A stretch of DNA of 13,206 nt. It comes from BS750m-G77 sp043797735. Its GTDB lineage: Bacteria > Omnitrophota > Gorgyraeia > Gygaellales > Profunditerraquicolaceae. The notes beneath the pieces were generated by a model, which searched no databases, was not told the DNA's origin, and saw only the letters and a list, made by a program, of their open reading frames with translations. Below are positions 1-4,894 of this stretch, in pieces (the first letter of the stretch is position 1; each line of letters starts with the position of its first letter). The position numbers and the translations under genes are program-made. The DNA is taken from positions 1 to 13,206 of the forward strand of contig JAZDPH010000050.1 of NCBI GenBank assembly GCA_043797735.1, written 5' to 3'.

Positions 1-14
1 TTTTGCCATTCCAT
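1..14 (-). CDS. Probable start of a gene running out of the window
   Basis: On the minus strand an ATG at 14-12 (followed by Glu-Trp-Gln) sits 6 bases downstream of a good Shine-Dalgarno match, AAAGGA at 26-21. A second in-frame-independent ATG at 9-7 (Met-Ala-Lys) is also possible but its spacing of about 11 bases is less good. Only four or five codons are visible, so the product cannot be named. The presence of a promoter (158-185) and a leader terminator (44-83) upstream on the same strand supports a real gene here. Confidence 0.35.
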
Positions 15-43
15 AGGTTATCCTTTCTTCTCTATGAATTACT

Positions 44-83
44 AAAAACAAAAGGCCGCTTTCTACATTCGTAGATGGCGGCC
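44..83 (-). terminator. Intrinsic terminator or attenuator on the minus strand
   Basis: On the minus strand GGCCGC (83-78) pairs with GCGGCC (59-54), and an inner stem GTAGA/TCTAC (75-71 with 66-62) closes a four-base loop, with a two-base internal mismatch between the stems. The stem is followed directly by TTTTGTTTTT (53-44). This is a classical Rho-independent terminator shape. It lies between the minus-strand promoter at 158-185 and the probable gene start at 14, so it may end parB-operon transcripts, act as an attenuator for the next gene, or form the 3' end of a small RNA. Confidence 0.65.
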
Positions 84-100
84 CGACCATCAATGCTGCC

Positions 101-124
101 TTCAGAAATAAAAATTATTCTGAA
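101..124. repeat. Short inverted repeat in leader region
   Basis: TTCAGAA (101-107) and TTCTGAA (118-124) form a perfect 7-base inverted repeat around an AT-rich 10-base centre. In a minus-strand transcript started from the promoter at 158-185 it would form a hairpin upstream of the terminator-like stem at 54-83. Its role is unknown. Confidence 0.5.
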
Positions 125-157
125 CCCAAAACAATATTTTATATTGCTTCAATACCT

Positions 158-185
158 ATTCTAAAGAAATTTAGGCTTTTGTCAA
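158..185 (-). promoter_or_regulatory. Sigma-70-like promoter, minus strand
   Basis: On the minus strand a perfect -35 box TTGACA (185-180) is followed after 16 bases by TAGAAT (163-158), one mismatch from TATAAT. Predicted transcription starts near position 151 and runs leftward through a structured leader of about 135 bases before the probable gene start at 14. No coding region of useful length lies between. Confidence 0.6.
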
Positions 186-196
186 GCATAATAGCT

Positions 197-316
197 GAGA
201 TTGCTGAAATATTGTCATTGCGAGGCACGAAGTGCCGAAGCAATCTATTTTTTGAGATTGCTTCGCTCCCTTCGGTCGCCCGCAATGACGAGAAAATCGA
301 ATTTTTCAGCAATCTC
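197..316. repeat. Nested inverted repeats around a palindromic element
   Basis: An outer perfect 13-base inverted repeat (GAGATTGCTGAAA at 197-209, its complement at 304-316) encloses a palindromic element at 214-289. The inner element has arms GTCATTGCG (214-222) and CGCAATGAC (281-289), a second pair GAAGCAATCT (237-246) and AGATTGCTTC (255-264), and a small hairpin GGCAC-GAA-GTGCC (224-236). From memory, very similar GTCATTGCGAGG...GAAGCAATCT palindromes are scattered through intergenic regions of many unrelated bacterial genomes. I interpret it as a non-coding MITE-like or REP-like repeat; copy number cannot be judged from one window. Confidence 0.75.
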
Positions 317-350
317 TAGCTAGAGCTAGAGCGCTGAAAAATTCTTTTTT
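299..350. repeat. Inverted repeat with T-tract on plus side
   Basis: GAATTTTTCAGC (299-310) and GCTGAAAAATTC (333-344) are perfect 12-base complements. The sequence between them (312-330) is itself a near palindrome built from CTAGCT/AGCTAG units. The stem is followed on the plus strand by TTTTTT (345-350 region), giving a terminator shape, but no plus-strand gene is seen upstream of it. On the minus strand it lies downstream of parB but has only a poor T-tract there. It shares its left arm with the right end of the 197-316 repeat, so it may be part of the same composite repeat. Confidence 0.55.
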
Positions 351-421
351 AACACGAAGTCTCACGTATTATCGCCGGAAACAATTCGTGTGAATTTGAG
401 AAAAATTCGTGTAAATTCGTG
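351..421. repeat. Helically phased AATTCGTG repeats
   Basis: AATTCGTG occurs at 383-390, 404-411 and 414-421, at spacings of 21 and 10 bases, with an inverted relative AACACGAA at 351-358. The spacing is close to whole DNA helical turns. A partial copy of the neighbouring repeat arm (TTTTTTCAGTAATCTCT, 431-447) follows. This may be a degenerate intergenic repeat or a protein-binding cluster; the sequence alone does not decide. The rest of the gap up to 542 contains no supported gene. Confidence 0.4.
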
Positions 422-542
422 CAAGAAGGATTTTTTCAGTAATCTCTTCATATCCAAAACATCTTCAATATCCACTTGATCCATTGCAATTATCTGCTGT
501 ATTTTATAAAATTACCGGTTGAATATAAAGAAAGTGCGGGAT

Positions 543-1403
543 TCATAGATTTTTCGCTCCCCTAAGAATATTAATAATTCTCTCCAGGTCCTCCTGCGAA
601 TAGAATTCAATTAATATGTGTCCGCGCTTCTTTCTCCTGTTGACCCTGACCTTTGTCGCTAACAGATGCTGTAATTCTTCTTCTAAAACCGCCAGATACG
701 GTTCTCTTTGCGATTGCCCGATCCTGCGTTTAGCGCCCCTTGGCCGGCACATTTTAATTAAACTCTCAAGTTCGCTTACCGTCAACCCCCTGGATATAAT
801 GTCCTGAGCCAATCTCCTCTGATGGTTCTCATCATCAACCTCTAACAGGGCCCTGCCGTGCGCAAAAGAAATCCTACCCCTTCTTAATTCCTCCTGCACC
901 TCTTGCGGTAACTTCAATAATCGCAATATGTTAGTAATAGAAACCCTGGCCTTGCCCAGCGCCTGGCCAATCCTCTCTTGTGTCACGTTGAATTTTGCAA
1001 TTAGATACTGGTAGGCACGCGCCTCTTCAATGGGATTTAAATCCTGTCTCTGGATATTTTCAATAAGGGCCAACTCCAGGGATTCTTGGTCCTCAACGTC
1101 CCTTACCAAAACAGGAACCTCTTTCATGTTCAATGATTTGGCGGCGCGCAACCTTCTTTCCCCGGCAATCAGCTCATAGTCATCGCCCTTGCGCCTTACC
1201 AATAAGGGCTGAATTACCCCTTTTTCCGTAATAGACTGGGCTAACTCTTCAAGGCCTTGGCTCTCAAAATTCTCCCGCGGCTGAAAGGGATTAGGCTTAA
1301 TTCTTTCAGTTTGGACATTTATAATCTTCATTTCTTGACCAATTCCCTGTTCTCTTTCAGGAATTAAAGCGCTTAAGCCCTTTCCTAAAGCCTTTCTTTC
1401 CAT
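543..1403 (-). CDS. parB: Chromosome-partitioning protein ParB (Spo0J family)
   Basis: ParB is the centromere-binding CTPase clamp that loads at parS sites near the origin, spreads on DNA and is segregated by the ParA ATPase; it also recruits SMC in many bacteria. The 286-residue product has the usual length. It shows a basic N-terminus with GKGLSALIP (ParA-stimulating region), the NPFQPR box at 38-43, the CTP-binding GERRLRA motif at 81-87, ENIQRQDLNPIEEA at about 115-128, a helix-turn-helix at about 141-166 and a C-terminal dimerisation segment from about 230. The ATG is preceded by AAGGAG seven bases upstream. It follows parA with a 121-base gap that contains two strong dyads (1426-1458 and 1470-1506). 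No canonical parS site was found in the window. Confidence 0.97.
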   Translation of the reverse strand: MERKALGKGLSALIPEREQGIGQEMKIINVQTERIKPNPFQPRENFESQGLEELAQSITEKGVIQPLLVRRKGDDYELIAGERRLRAAKSLNMKEVPVLVRDVEDQESLELALIENIQRQDLNPIEEARAYQYLIAKFNVTQERIGQALGKARVSITNILRLLKLPQEVQEELRRGRISFAHGRALLEVDDENHQRRLAQDIISRGLTVSELESLIKMCRPRGAKRRIGQSQREPYLAVLEEELQHLLATKVRVNRRKKRGHILIEFYSQEDLERIINILRGAKNL

Positions 1404-1425
1404 TCCGCCTCTCCTTAATGAGCCC

Positions 1426-1458
1426 TTGACTTACGCGACTAAAAGAAGCGTAAGTCAA
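1426..1458. promoter_or_regulatory. Perfect 11-base dyad upstream of parB
   Basis: TTGACTTACGC (1426-1436) and GCGTAAGTCAA (1448-1458) are perfect complements around an 11-base centre. The dyad ends about ten bases before the parB Shine-Dalgarno sequence. It could be an operator for a dimeric regulator or an mRNA hairpin next to the ribosome binding site. It does not resemble the parS consensus. Confidence 0.55.
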
Positions 1459-1469
1459 TGCGCGATTAA

Positions 1470-1506
1470 CCCCCCCTTCTTGCATTCTGCAAGAATGCAG
1501 GGGGGG
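1470..1506. repeat. C7/G7-clamped bistable hairpin between parA and parB
   Basis: Seven C residues (1470-1476) pair with seven G residues (1500-1506). The 23 bases between them allow two mutually exclusive stems: TTCTTGCA with TGCAAGAA (1477-1484 with 1488-1495) or TGCATTC with GAATGCA (1481-1487 with 1493-1499). There is no T-tract on either side, so a simple intrinsic terminator is unlikely. It may be an mRNA-stabilising or processing structure between the two cistrons, or a REP-like repeat. Confidence 0.6.
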
Positions 1507-1524
1507 TAAGTTCGGCCAAACAAT

Positions 1525-2310
1525 TTATGTCACTTGCACTCCATAAATTGTGGCCTCACCTAAAATCTCCCTGCTTAATTCTTCATATTTGATTGCCCCG
1601 ATTGAATCTTTGTCGTATAGCGCTACCGGCTTACCAAAGCTTGGCGCCTCAGTCAAACGAATACTCCTGGGTATTATTGTTTTGAAAACTTTTTCTTTAA
1701 AATAATTCTTTACCTCCTGCACAACTTCTTTGGTAAGATTAGTGCGAAAATCCGCCATAGTCATAAGGACTCCCTCAATTGTTAATGCCGGATTTAGATT
1801 TTCTTGCACAAGCCTAACAGTATTAGTGAGTTGCGTCAATCCTTCTAAAGCATAATATTCACATTGTACAGGAATAAGCACTGAATCTGCTGCACATAGC
1901 GCATTAATTGTCAGCAGGCCTAACGACGGAGGTGAATCAACAATAATATAATCAAAATCCTCTTTTATTTTAGCAATGGCCCTTTTTAATCTATATTCCC
2001 TGCCTAAAGCGCTCACTAACTCAACCTCTGCTCCTGTAAGGTCAAGGCCGGAAGGCGCCAACAATAGATTATTAATTGCGGTGCTTTGAAAAACCTCCGC
2101 TATCTCTAATTCCTCTAATAATACATGATAGGTGCTTTTCTTAATATTATGCTTACTAACACCTATGCCGCTTGTGGCATTTGCTTGCGGATCTAAATCC
2201 ACCAGCAGAACCCTCTTCCCAGCCAAAGCCAAATAACTAGCTAAATTAATAGCAGAAGTAGTCTTGCCGGTTCCCCCTTTTTGATTACAAACGGTTATAA
2301 TCTTACCCAT
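1525..2310 (-). CDS. parA: Chromosome-partitioning ATPase ParA (Soj)
   Basis: ParA is a nucleoid-binding ATPase that forms dynamic gradients and moves ParB-bound origins apart. At 261 residues it is the short chromosomal Soj type without an N-terminal DNA-binding extension. The deviant Walker A motif QKGGTGKTT is at 10-18, with the signature lysine K11 and catalytic-loop K16. Walker A' DLDPQAN is at 38-44 and Walker B YIIVDSPPSLG at 121-131. The ATG is preceded by AGGAAG seven bases upstream. It lies 67 bases after the jag-like gene and upstream of parB in the same direction, so the pair is probably expressed together. A degenerate parS-like palindrome lies in its leader (2323-2338), where ParB could act as regulator; this is inference. 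Confidence 0.97.
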   Translation of the reverse strand: MGKIITVCNQKGGTGKTTSAINLASYLALAGKRVLLVDLDPQANATSGIGVSKHNIKKSTYHVLLEELEIAEVFQSTAINNLLLAPSGLDLTGAEVELVSALGREYRLKRAIAKIKEDFDYIIVDSPPSLGLLTINALCAADSVLIPVQCEYYALEGLTQLTNTVRLVQENLNPALTIEGVLMTMADFRTNLTKEVVQEVKNYFKEKVFKTIIPRSIRLTEAPSFGKPVALYDKDSIGAIKYEELSREILGEATIYGVQVT

Positions 2311-2322
2311 TACGTAACTTCC

Positions 2323-2338
2323 TGTTCCTTATGGAACT
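2323..2338. promoter_or_regulatory. Degenerate parS-like palindrome upstream of parA
   Basis: TGTTCC-TTAT-GGAACT matches 12 of 16 positions of a parS consensus TGTTCCACGTGGAACA. Both outer half-sites are kept, but the central CACGTG, which is normally conserved, is not. It ends 13 bases from the parA start codon and overlaps the region just upstream of the Shine-Dalgarno sequence. It could be a weak or diverged ParB site, or a chance small dyad. Confidence 0.25.
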
Positions 2339-2377
2339 TGCGCATTTGCTCTGTCACAAAGAACTTTATAGGGAGGC

Positions 2378-2584
2378 TTACTTACACGAATCCTTTTTTC
2401 CTTCAATCATGCTTACCCTTACCTTGGCGGGCTTTGCCCCCTCCATCCCAAAAAGGCCCCTCTCCTCCTCAGAAAGCACCTCAATCTTAGCCTTAGACCG
2501 CGGCAGCCTTAGTTCCTTCAACGCCTTTCTTACCGCATCTTCAACGCTCTTACCTTCAATCTCAATGCTTGTTTTCTGGCTCAT
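2378..2584 (-). CDS. Stand-alone Jag N-terminal domain protein
   Basis: Jag (also called KhpB or EloR) is an RNA-binding protein usually built from an N-terminal Jag_N domain, a KH domain and an R3H domain, and it is usually encoded directly after yidC. Here the 68-residue product is essentially only the Jag_N domain (about 5-58): GKSVEDAVRKALKELRLP, then the glycine-rich GLFGMEGAKPAKVRV signature. The KH and R3H domains that would bind RNA are absent, and only 67 bases remain before parA, so they are not hidden by a frameshift next door. Its ATG overlaps the yidC stop codon (ATGA, 2581-2584), which suggests translational coupling. It may be a naturally reduced Jag or a partner-binding module; function is not known. 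Confidence 0.8.
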   Translation of the reverse strand: MSQKTSIEIEGKSVEDAVRKALKELRLPRSKAKIEVLSEEERGLFGMEGAKPAKVRVSMIEGKKDSCK

Positions 2585-4107
2585 TTTGAATGCTTGGCAC
2601 GAAATTGATATATCGTCATTAATGTGCTATTAATTAACCAATATAATACCAGTCCTGAAGGCATATGATAAAAAATAAAGCCGAACATAACCGGGAAGAT
2701 AATCATCATTATCCTTTGTTGTTCGGCAGAGCTCCCGCCTGCGGAAACCATAGACATCTTCTGTTGGAAAAACATACCTATCGCCATAATAATAGGTAAA
2801 ATATTGATTTCATTGCCTAAAACCGGCAATGACTTAGCTAAGATGAACAACCGATCCGGCTCTGATAAGTCCTTAATCCATAAAAAGTTAGCGCCTTTTA
2901 AAGCCACTGAACGCATCAGCGCCTGATAAAGCCCGAAGAAGATCGGCATCTGCAAGAGCAATGGCAGACAACCGCCAAATGGGTTTACTTTATGCTGCTT
3001 ATACAGCTCCATTATCTCCTTGTTTAGCTTTTGCGGATTATCTTTATAGGTTTTTCTTAATTCTTCTATGTGAGGTTGCAATGTCTGCATCTCTTTCATA
3101 GAGCGCATCTGTTTCAAGGTGAGAGGAAACAATGCAAGATAAACAACAACACTTAAGATAATGATCGCCCATCCCCAATTATGCACTAAACCATAAAAGA
3201 ACCGCAGCAACTGCAAAAGAATCTGCGAGATAAAATCAAAGAAGCCATAATTAATCACCGCTGACCAGCTTGCGTTAATGCTGTTCATAATTCCTAACTC
3301 TTGTGGCCCCAGATAGATATGGTACTTTTGTCCAATCTGCTGTCCAGGACTAAGAACGATTTTGCCGACAGACAATACAACTTCGCTCTCTTTAGAGTTT
3401 AATCTCCTAATCAATACTGAGCAAGGCTTTGATTCCGGCTCAACTAAAAGACAAAAATACCTATCGCGCAAGGCAACAAAGTTAACATCGTCGTAACTTG
3501 TCTCCTTGCGCCCGTTAGGATAAAAGTTCTTTTCTTTTGTTTTAACTGCTACCCCCAAATATCTATTGTTGAGGCTATTTGTGGAAAAATCTAAAACCCC
3601 AACAATTACCGGAAAGTCAACAGTAATAGTGTCTGTAGAGATGTTTTGCACTTTAATGTCCAAACAGAAATCATATTTTGAGGCATTTAAAGAAGTAAAA
3701 GCTTTTGTAATCTTTTTATACTGGTCAGATTGGACAAATCTAATCTCATTTTCAAGGCCTCCCGTCTTTTTAAATACCAAGGTTCCGTCATCAATGGCCA
3801 ATCCGGATTTTAACAGGAACTTGTATTGTTGGTGGCCATTAAAGAATACTTCTTTTATAGCCGCTTTTTGCTCTATGAAAACTATTTCCTCCTGGCCCTT
3901 GGTATATTGAAACGAGGCAAGATCGGCAGGGATAGCTGCAGATACAGGCGGCGGGATAACAGTATCTCTTTGCCCTGATATGGCCGCTGTGGTCTTTTCT
4001 GTTGCAAACTCCTTGTCCGCAACAGGATATGGCTTCGGGGCCAATGCTGACCAGGCTAACAAAATCAATAACGATAAACTTAAAGCTAAAATAAAGCGCT
4101 TACCCAT
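2581..4107 (-). CDS. yidC: Membrane protein insertase YidC (Oxa1 family)
   Basis: YidC inserts and folds inner-membrane proteins, alone or with the Sec translocon. The 508-residue product has the Gram-negative architecture. An N-terminal membrane helix (about 5-22) is followed by a large periplasmic beta-rich domain (about 25-285). The conserved insertase domain (about 300-505) follows, with NWGWAIIILS, the cytoplasmic LQPHIEELRKTYKDNPQKLN segment, VNPFGGCLPLLLQMPIFFGLY, and a last helix containing MPSGLVLYWL, ending in a short basic tail. The start lies 14 bases after the yidD stop and has no convincing Shine-Dalgarno sequence, so coupling to yidD translation is likely. Its stop overlaps the start of the jag-like gene by 4 bases. 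Confidence 0.96.
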   Translation of the reverse strand: MGKRFILALSLSLLILLAWSALAPKPYPVADKEFATEKTTAAISGQRDTVIPPPVSAAIPADLASFQYTKGQEEIVFIEQKAAIKEVFFNGHQQYKFLLKSGLAIDDGTLVFKKTGGLENEIRFVQSDQYKKITKAFTSLNASKYDFCLDIKVQNISTDTITVDFPVIVGVLDFSTNSLNNRYLGVAVKTKEKNFYPNGRKETSYDDVNFVALRDRYFCLLVEPESKPCSVLIRRLNSKESEVVLSVGKIVLSPGQQIGQKYHIYLGPQELGIMNSINASWSAVINYGFFDFISQILLQLLRFFYGLVHNWGWAIIILSVVVYLALFPLTLKQMRSMKEMQTLQPHIEELRKTYKDNPQKLNKEIMELYKQHKVNPFGGCLPLLLQMPIFFGLYQALMRSVALKGANFLWIKDLSEPDRLFILAKSLPVLGNEINILPIIMAIGMFFQQKMSMVSAGGSSAEQQRIMMIIFPVMFGFIFYHMPSGLVLYWLINSTLMTIYQFRAKHSK

Positions 4108-4121
4108 TTATAATTTAAGAA

Positions 4122-4340
4122 TTATTGTTCCAGCGGATCATAGCCGCTTTTCATTGAAAAAGGATGACAACGGAAAAGCCGCATAATGGCCTTACCGGTC
4201 CCCTTAAAAAATCCGTATCGCAAAAAGGCCGCCTTGGCATATTCAGAGCAGCTAGGCGAAAAACGGCACGTCTTAGGCAATAATACCCTGAAGTATCTTT
4301 GGTAAATGCTGATGAGCTGAACCGCTATTGTTCGCAGCAT
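4122..4340 (-). CDS. yidD: Membrane protein insertion efficiency factor YidD
   Basis: YidD is a small membrane-associated protein with an amphipathic N-terminal helix that assists YidC-dependent insertion. The 72-residue product has the family signature: an N-terminal hydrophobic helix IAVQLISIYQRYFRVLLP, CRFSPSCSEYA with C25 and C31, the central RYGFFKGTGKA, and RLFRCHPF with C58, ending GYDP. Its ATG shares one base with the rpmH stop codon (TAATG), leaving no room for rnpA. An AGAGG at about ten bases upstream, inside rpmH, can serve as ribosome binding site. Confidence 0.95.
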   Translation of the reverse strand: MLRTIAVQLISIYQRYFRVLLPKTCRFSPSCSEYAKAAFLRYGFFKGTGKAIMRLFRCHPFSMKSGYDPLEQ

Positions 4341-4477
4341 TAAAGACTGAGCCTCTTTCTCCCTTTTTTGCGCCTGCGCGCCAATATCTTTTTACCGCAA
4401 CGGCTCTGCATCCGGCTGCGGAAGCCGTGTTTCCTCTTTCCAACAATATTACTAGGTGTCTTTAGGTTTTTTTTCAT
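4340..4477 (-). CDS. rpmH: 50S ribosomal protein bL34
   Basis: The minus strand from 4477 encodes a 45-residue, very basic protein beginning MKKNLKTPSNIVGKRKHGF and continuing with RSRMQSRCGKK, ILARRRKKGRKRLSL. The HGFRSRM core and the RRRKKGRKRL tail are diagnostic of bL34, a large-subunit ribosomal protein. The N-terminal third differs from the common KRTYQPS form and C27 is unusual. The ATG is preceded by AAGGAG ten bases upstream. It is the first gene of the leftward operon behind a strong promoter (4531-4559) and its stop codon overlaps the yidD start by one base. The gene is short and easily missed. Confidence 0.95.
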   Translation of the reverse strand: MKKNLKTPSNIVGKRKHGFRSRMQSRCGKKILARRRKKGRKRLSL

Positions 4478-4530
4478 ACAAGATCCGCTCCTTATAAGTG
4501 GCTAGCCTAACTATGTATTTATGTTTAAAA

Positions 4531-4559
4531 ATTGTAGCACATAAAAATGCGGCGGTCAA
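4531..4559 (-). promoter_or_regulatory. Promoter of the rpmH operon
   Basis: On the minus strand TTGACC (4559-4554) and TACAAT (4536-4531) are separated by 17 bases, each box one mismatch from the sigma-70 consensus. Transcription would start near 4524 and give an rpmH leader of about 47 bases. This is one of the best promoter matches in the window. Confidence 0.75.
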
Positions 4560-4662
4560 GAAAACAAATAGCACTAGGGGTTTTGAAAATAAGGCCGTTG
4601 GTTAAGCCCGTTATTCTTTCGACGATAAACACAGCGGTTAGCCGCTTAGGCGCTGCTTAATT

Positions 4663-4671
4663 TTTTGCACA
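4663..4671 (+). promoter_or_regulatory. Possible DnaA box (one mismatch)
   Basis: TTTTGCACA differs from TTATNCACA only at position 3. It lies in the middle of the rpmH-dnaA gap. Confidence 0.35.
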
Positions 4672-4686
4672 ACTTAATTCAAGATA

Positions 4687-4712
4687 TCAACAGCAATTGC
4701 TTTTTCTGTTGA
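4687..4712. promoter_or_regulatory. Dyad overlapping the -35 of the distal dnaA promoter
   Basis: TCAACAG (4687-4693) and CTGTTGA (4706-4712) are perfect complements separated by 12 bases. The right arm covers most of the -35 box of the promoter at 4709-4736, the position expected of a repressor operator. The regulator is not known. Confidence 0.4.
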
Positions 4713-4736
4713 CGCTTATGGAAATTATTGTATAAT
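4709..4736 (+). promoter_or_regulatory. Distal dnaA promoter
   Basis: TTGACG (4709-4714) and a perfect TATAAT (4731-4736) are separated by 16 bases. Transcription would begin near 4743, about 150 bases before the dnaA start codon. Confidence 0.7.
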
Positions 4737-4782
4737 ATCACCCACTCCTGAAGTGATTCAATTAGGGGTTAATCTTTTTTGC

Positions 4783-4810
4783 TTGCAAGCTGTTTTGTCT
4801 CTGTTATAAT
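4783..4810 (+). promoter_or_regulatory. Proximal dnaA promoter
   Basis: TTGCAA (4783-4788) and a perfect TATAAT (4805-4810) are separated by 16 bases. With the upstream promoter it would give tandem control of dnaA, and its transcript would begin just before the DnaA boxes at 4846-4876, which suits autoregulation. Confidence 0.55.
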
Positions 4811-4845
4811 TATCCTGCATAGCTCTTAAAGGCATGCTGTCAGGG

Positions 4846-4854
4846 TTTTCCACA
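4846..4854 (+). promoter_or_regulatory. Probable DnaA box (one mismatch)
   Basis: TTTTCCACA differs from the consensus TTATCCACA at one position. With the exact box at 4868-4876 it forms a pair in opposite orientation, immediately upstream of dnaA. Confidence 0.55.
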
Positions 4855-4867
4855 GATTTATACAAGA

Positions 4868-4876
4868 TGTGAATAA
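4868..4876 (-). promoter_or_regulatory. Consensus DnaA box
   Basis: The minus strand reads TTATTCACA, an exact match to the TTATNCACA DnaA-binding consensus, 18 bases upstream of the dnaA start codon. DnaA bound here could both initiate replication and repress its own gene. Confidence 0.7.
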
Positions 4877-4894
4877 ACTGTTAATTCATTAGAT

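Larger units (their letters stand above)
4478..4894. other. oriC: Candidate replication origin (oriC) between rpmH and dnaA
   Basis: This 417-base gap separates two divergent gene blocks, rpmH-yidD-yidC-jag-parA-parB and dnaA-dnaN-dciA-gyrB-gyrA, the classical oriC context. It holds AT-rich stretches, one exact DnaA box (TTATTCACA on the minus strand at 4868-4876), two one-mismatch boxes (4846-4854 and 4663-4671), divergent promoters, and a GC-rich hairpin-forming patch around 4632-4655 (AGCGG-TTAG-CCGCT at 4633-4646). The density of consensus DnaA boxes is low, so either the boxes are diverged or part of the origin is elsewhere, for example the dnaA-dnaN gap. Confidence 0.75.

Noticed and set aside
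383..421. Short direct repeats as a CRISPR array
   Set aside because: Repeat unit of 8 bases and spacers of 2-13 bases are far from CRISPR dimensions, and no cas gene is near.
362..484. 40-codon minus-strand frame beginning MDQVDIEDVLDM downstream of parB
   Set aside because: No ribosome binding site, and its second half is just the AATTCGTG repeat read as HEFTRI/KFTRI; more likely repeat sequence or the relic of a decayed gene.
616..807. Plus-strand open frame opposite parB
   Set aside because: Antisense shadow of a well-supported gene, with no domain signature.
3566..3910. 114-codon plus-strand frame opposite yidC
   Set aside because: Antisense shadow of the yidC periplasmic domain; no recognisable motif or ribosome binding site.
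4341..4477. Search for rnpA in another frame beside rpmH
   Set aside because: Only rpmH fits; the interval to yidD is zero and no other frame gives an RnpA-like RNR motif.
4632..4666. GC-rich hairpin followed by T-run in oriC as a plus-strand terminator
   Set aside because: The stem is short and separated from the T-run, and there is no plus-strand gene upstream to terminate.
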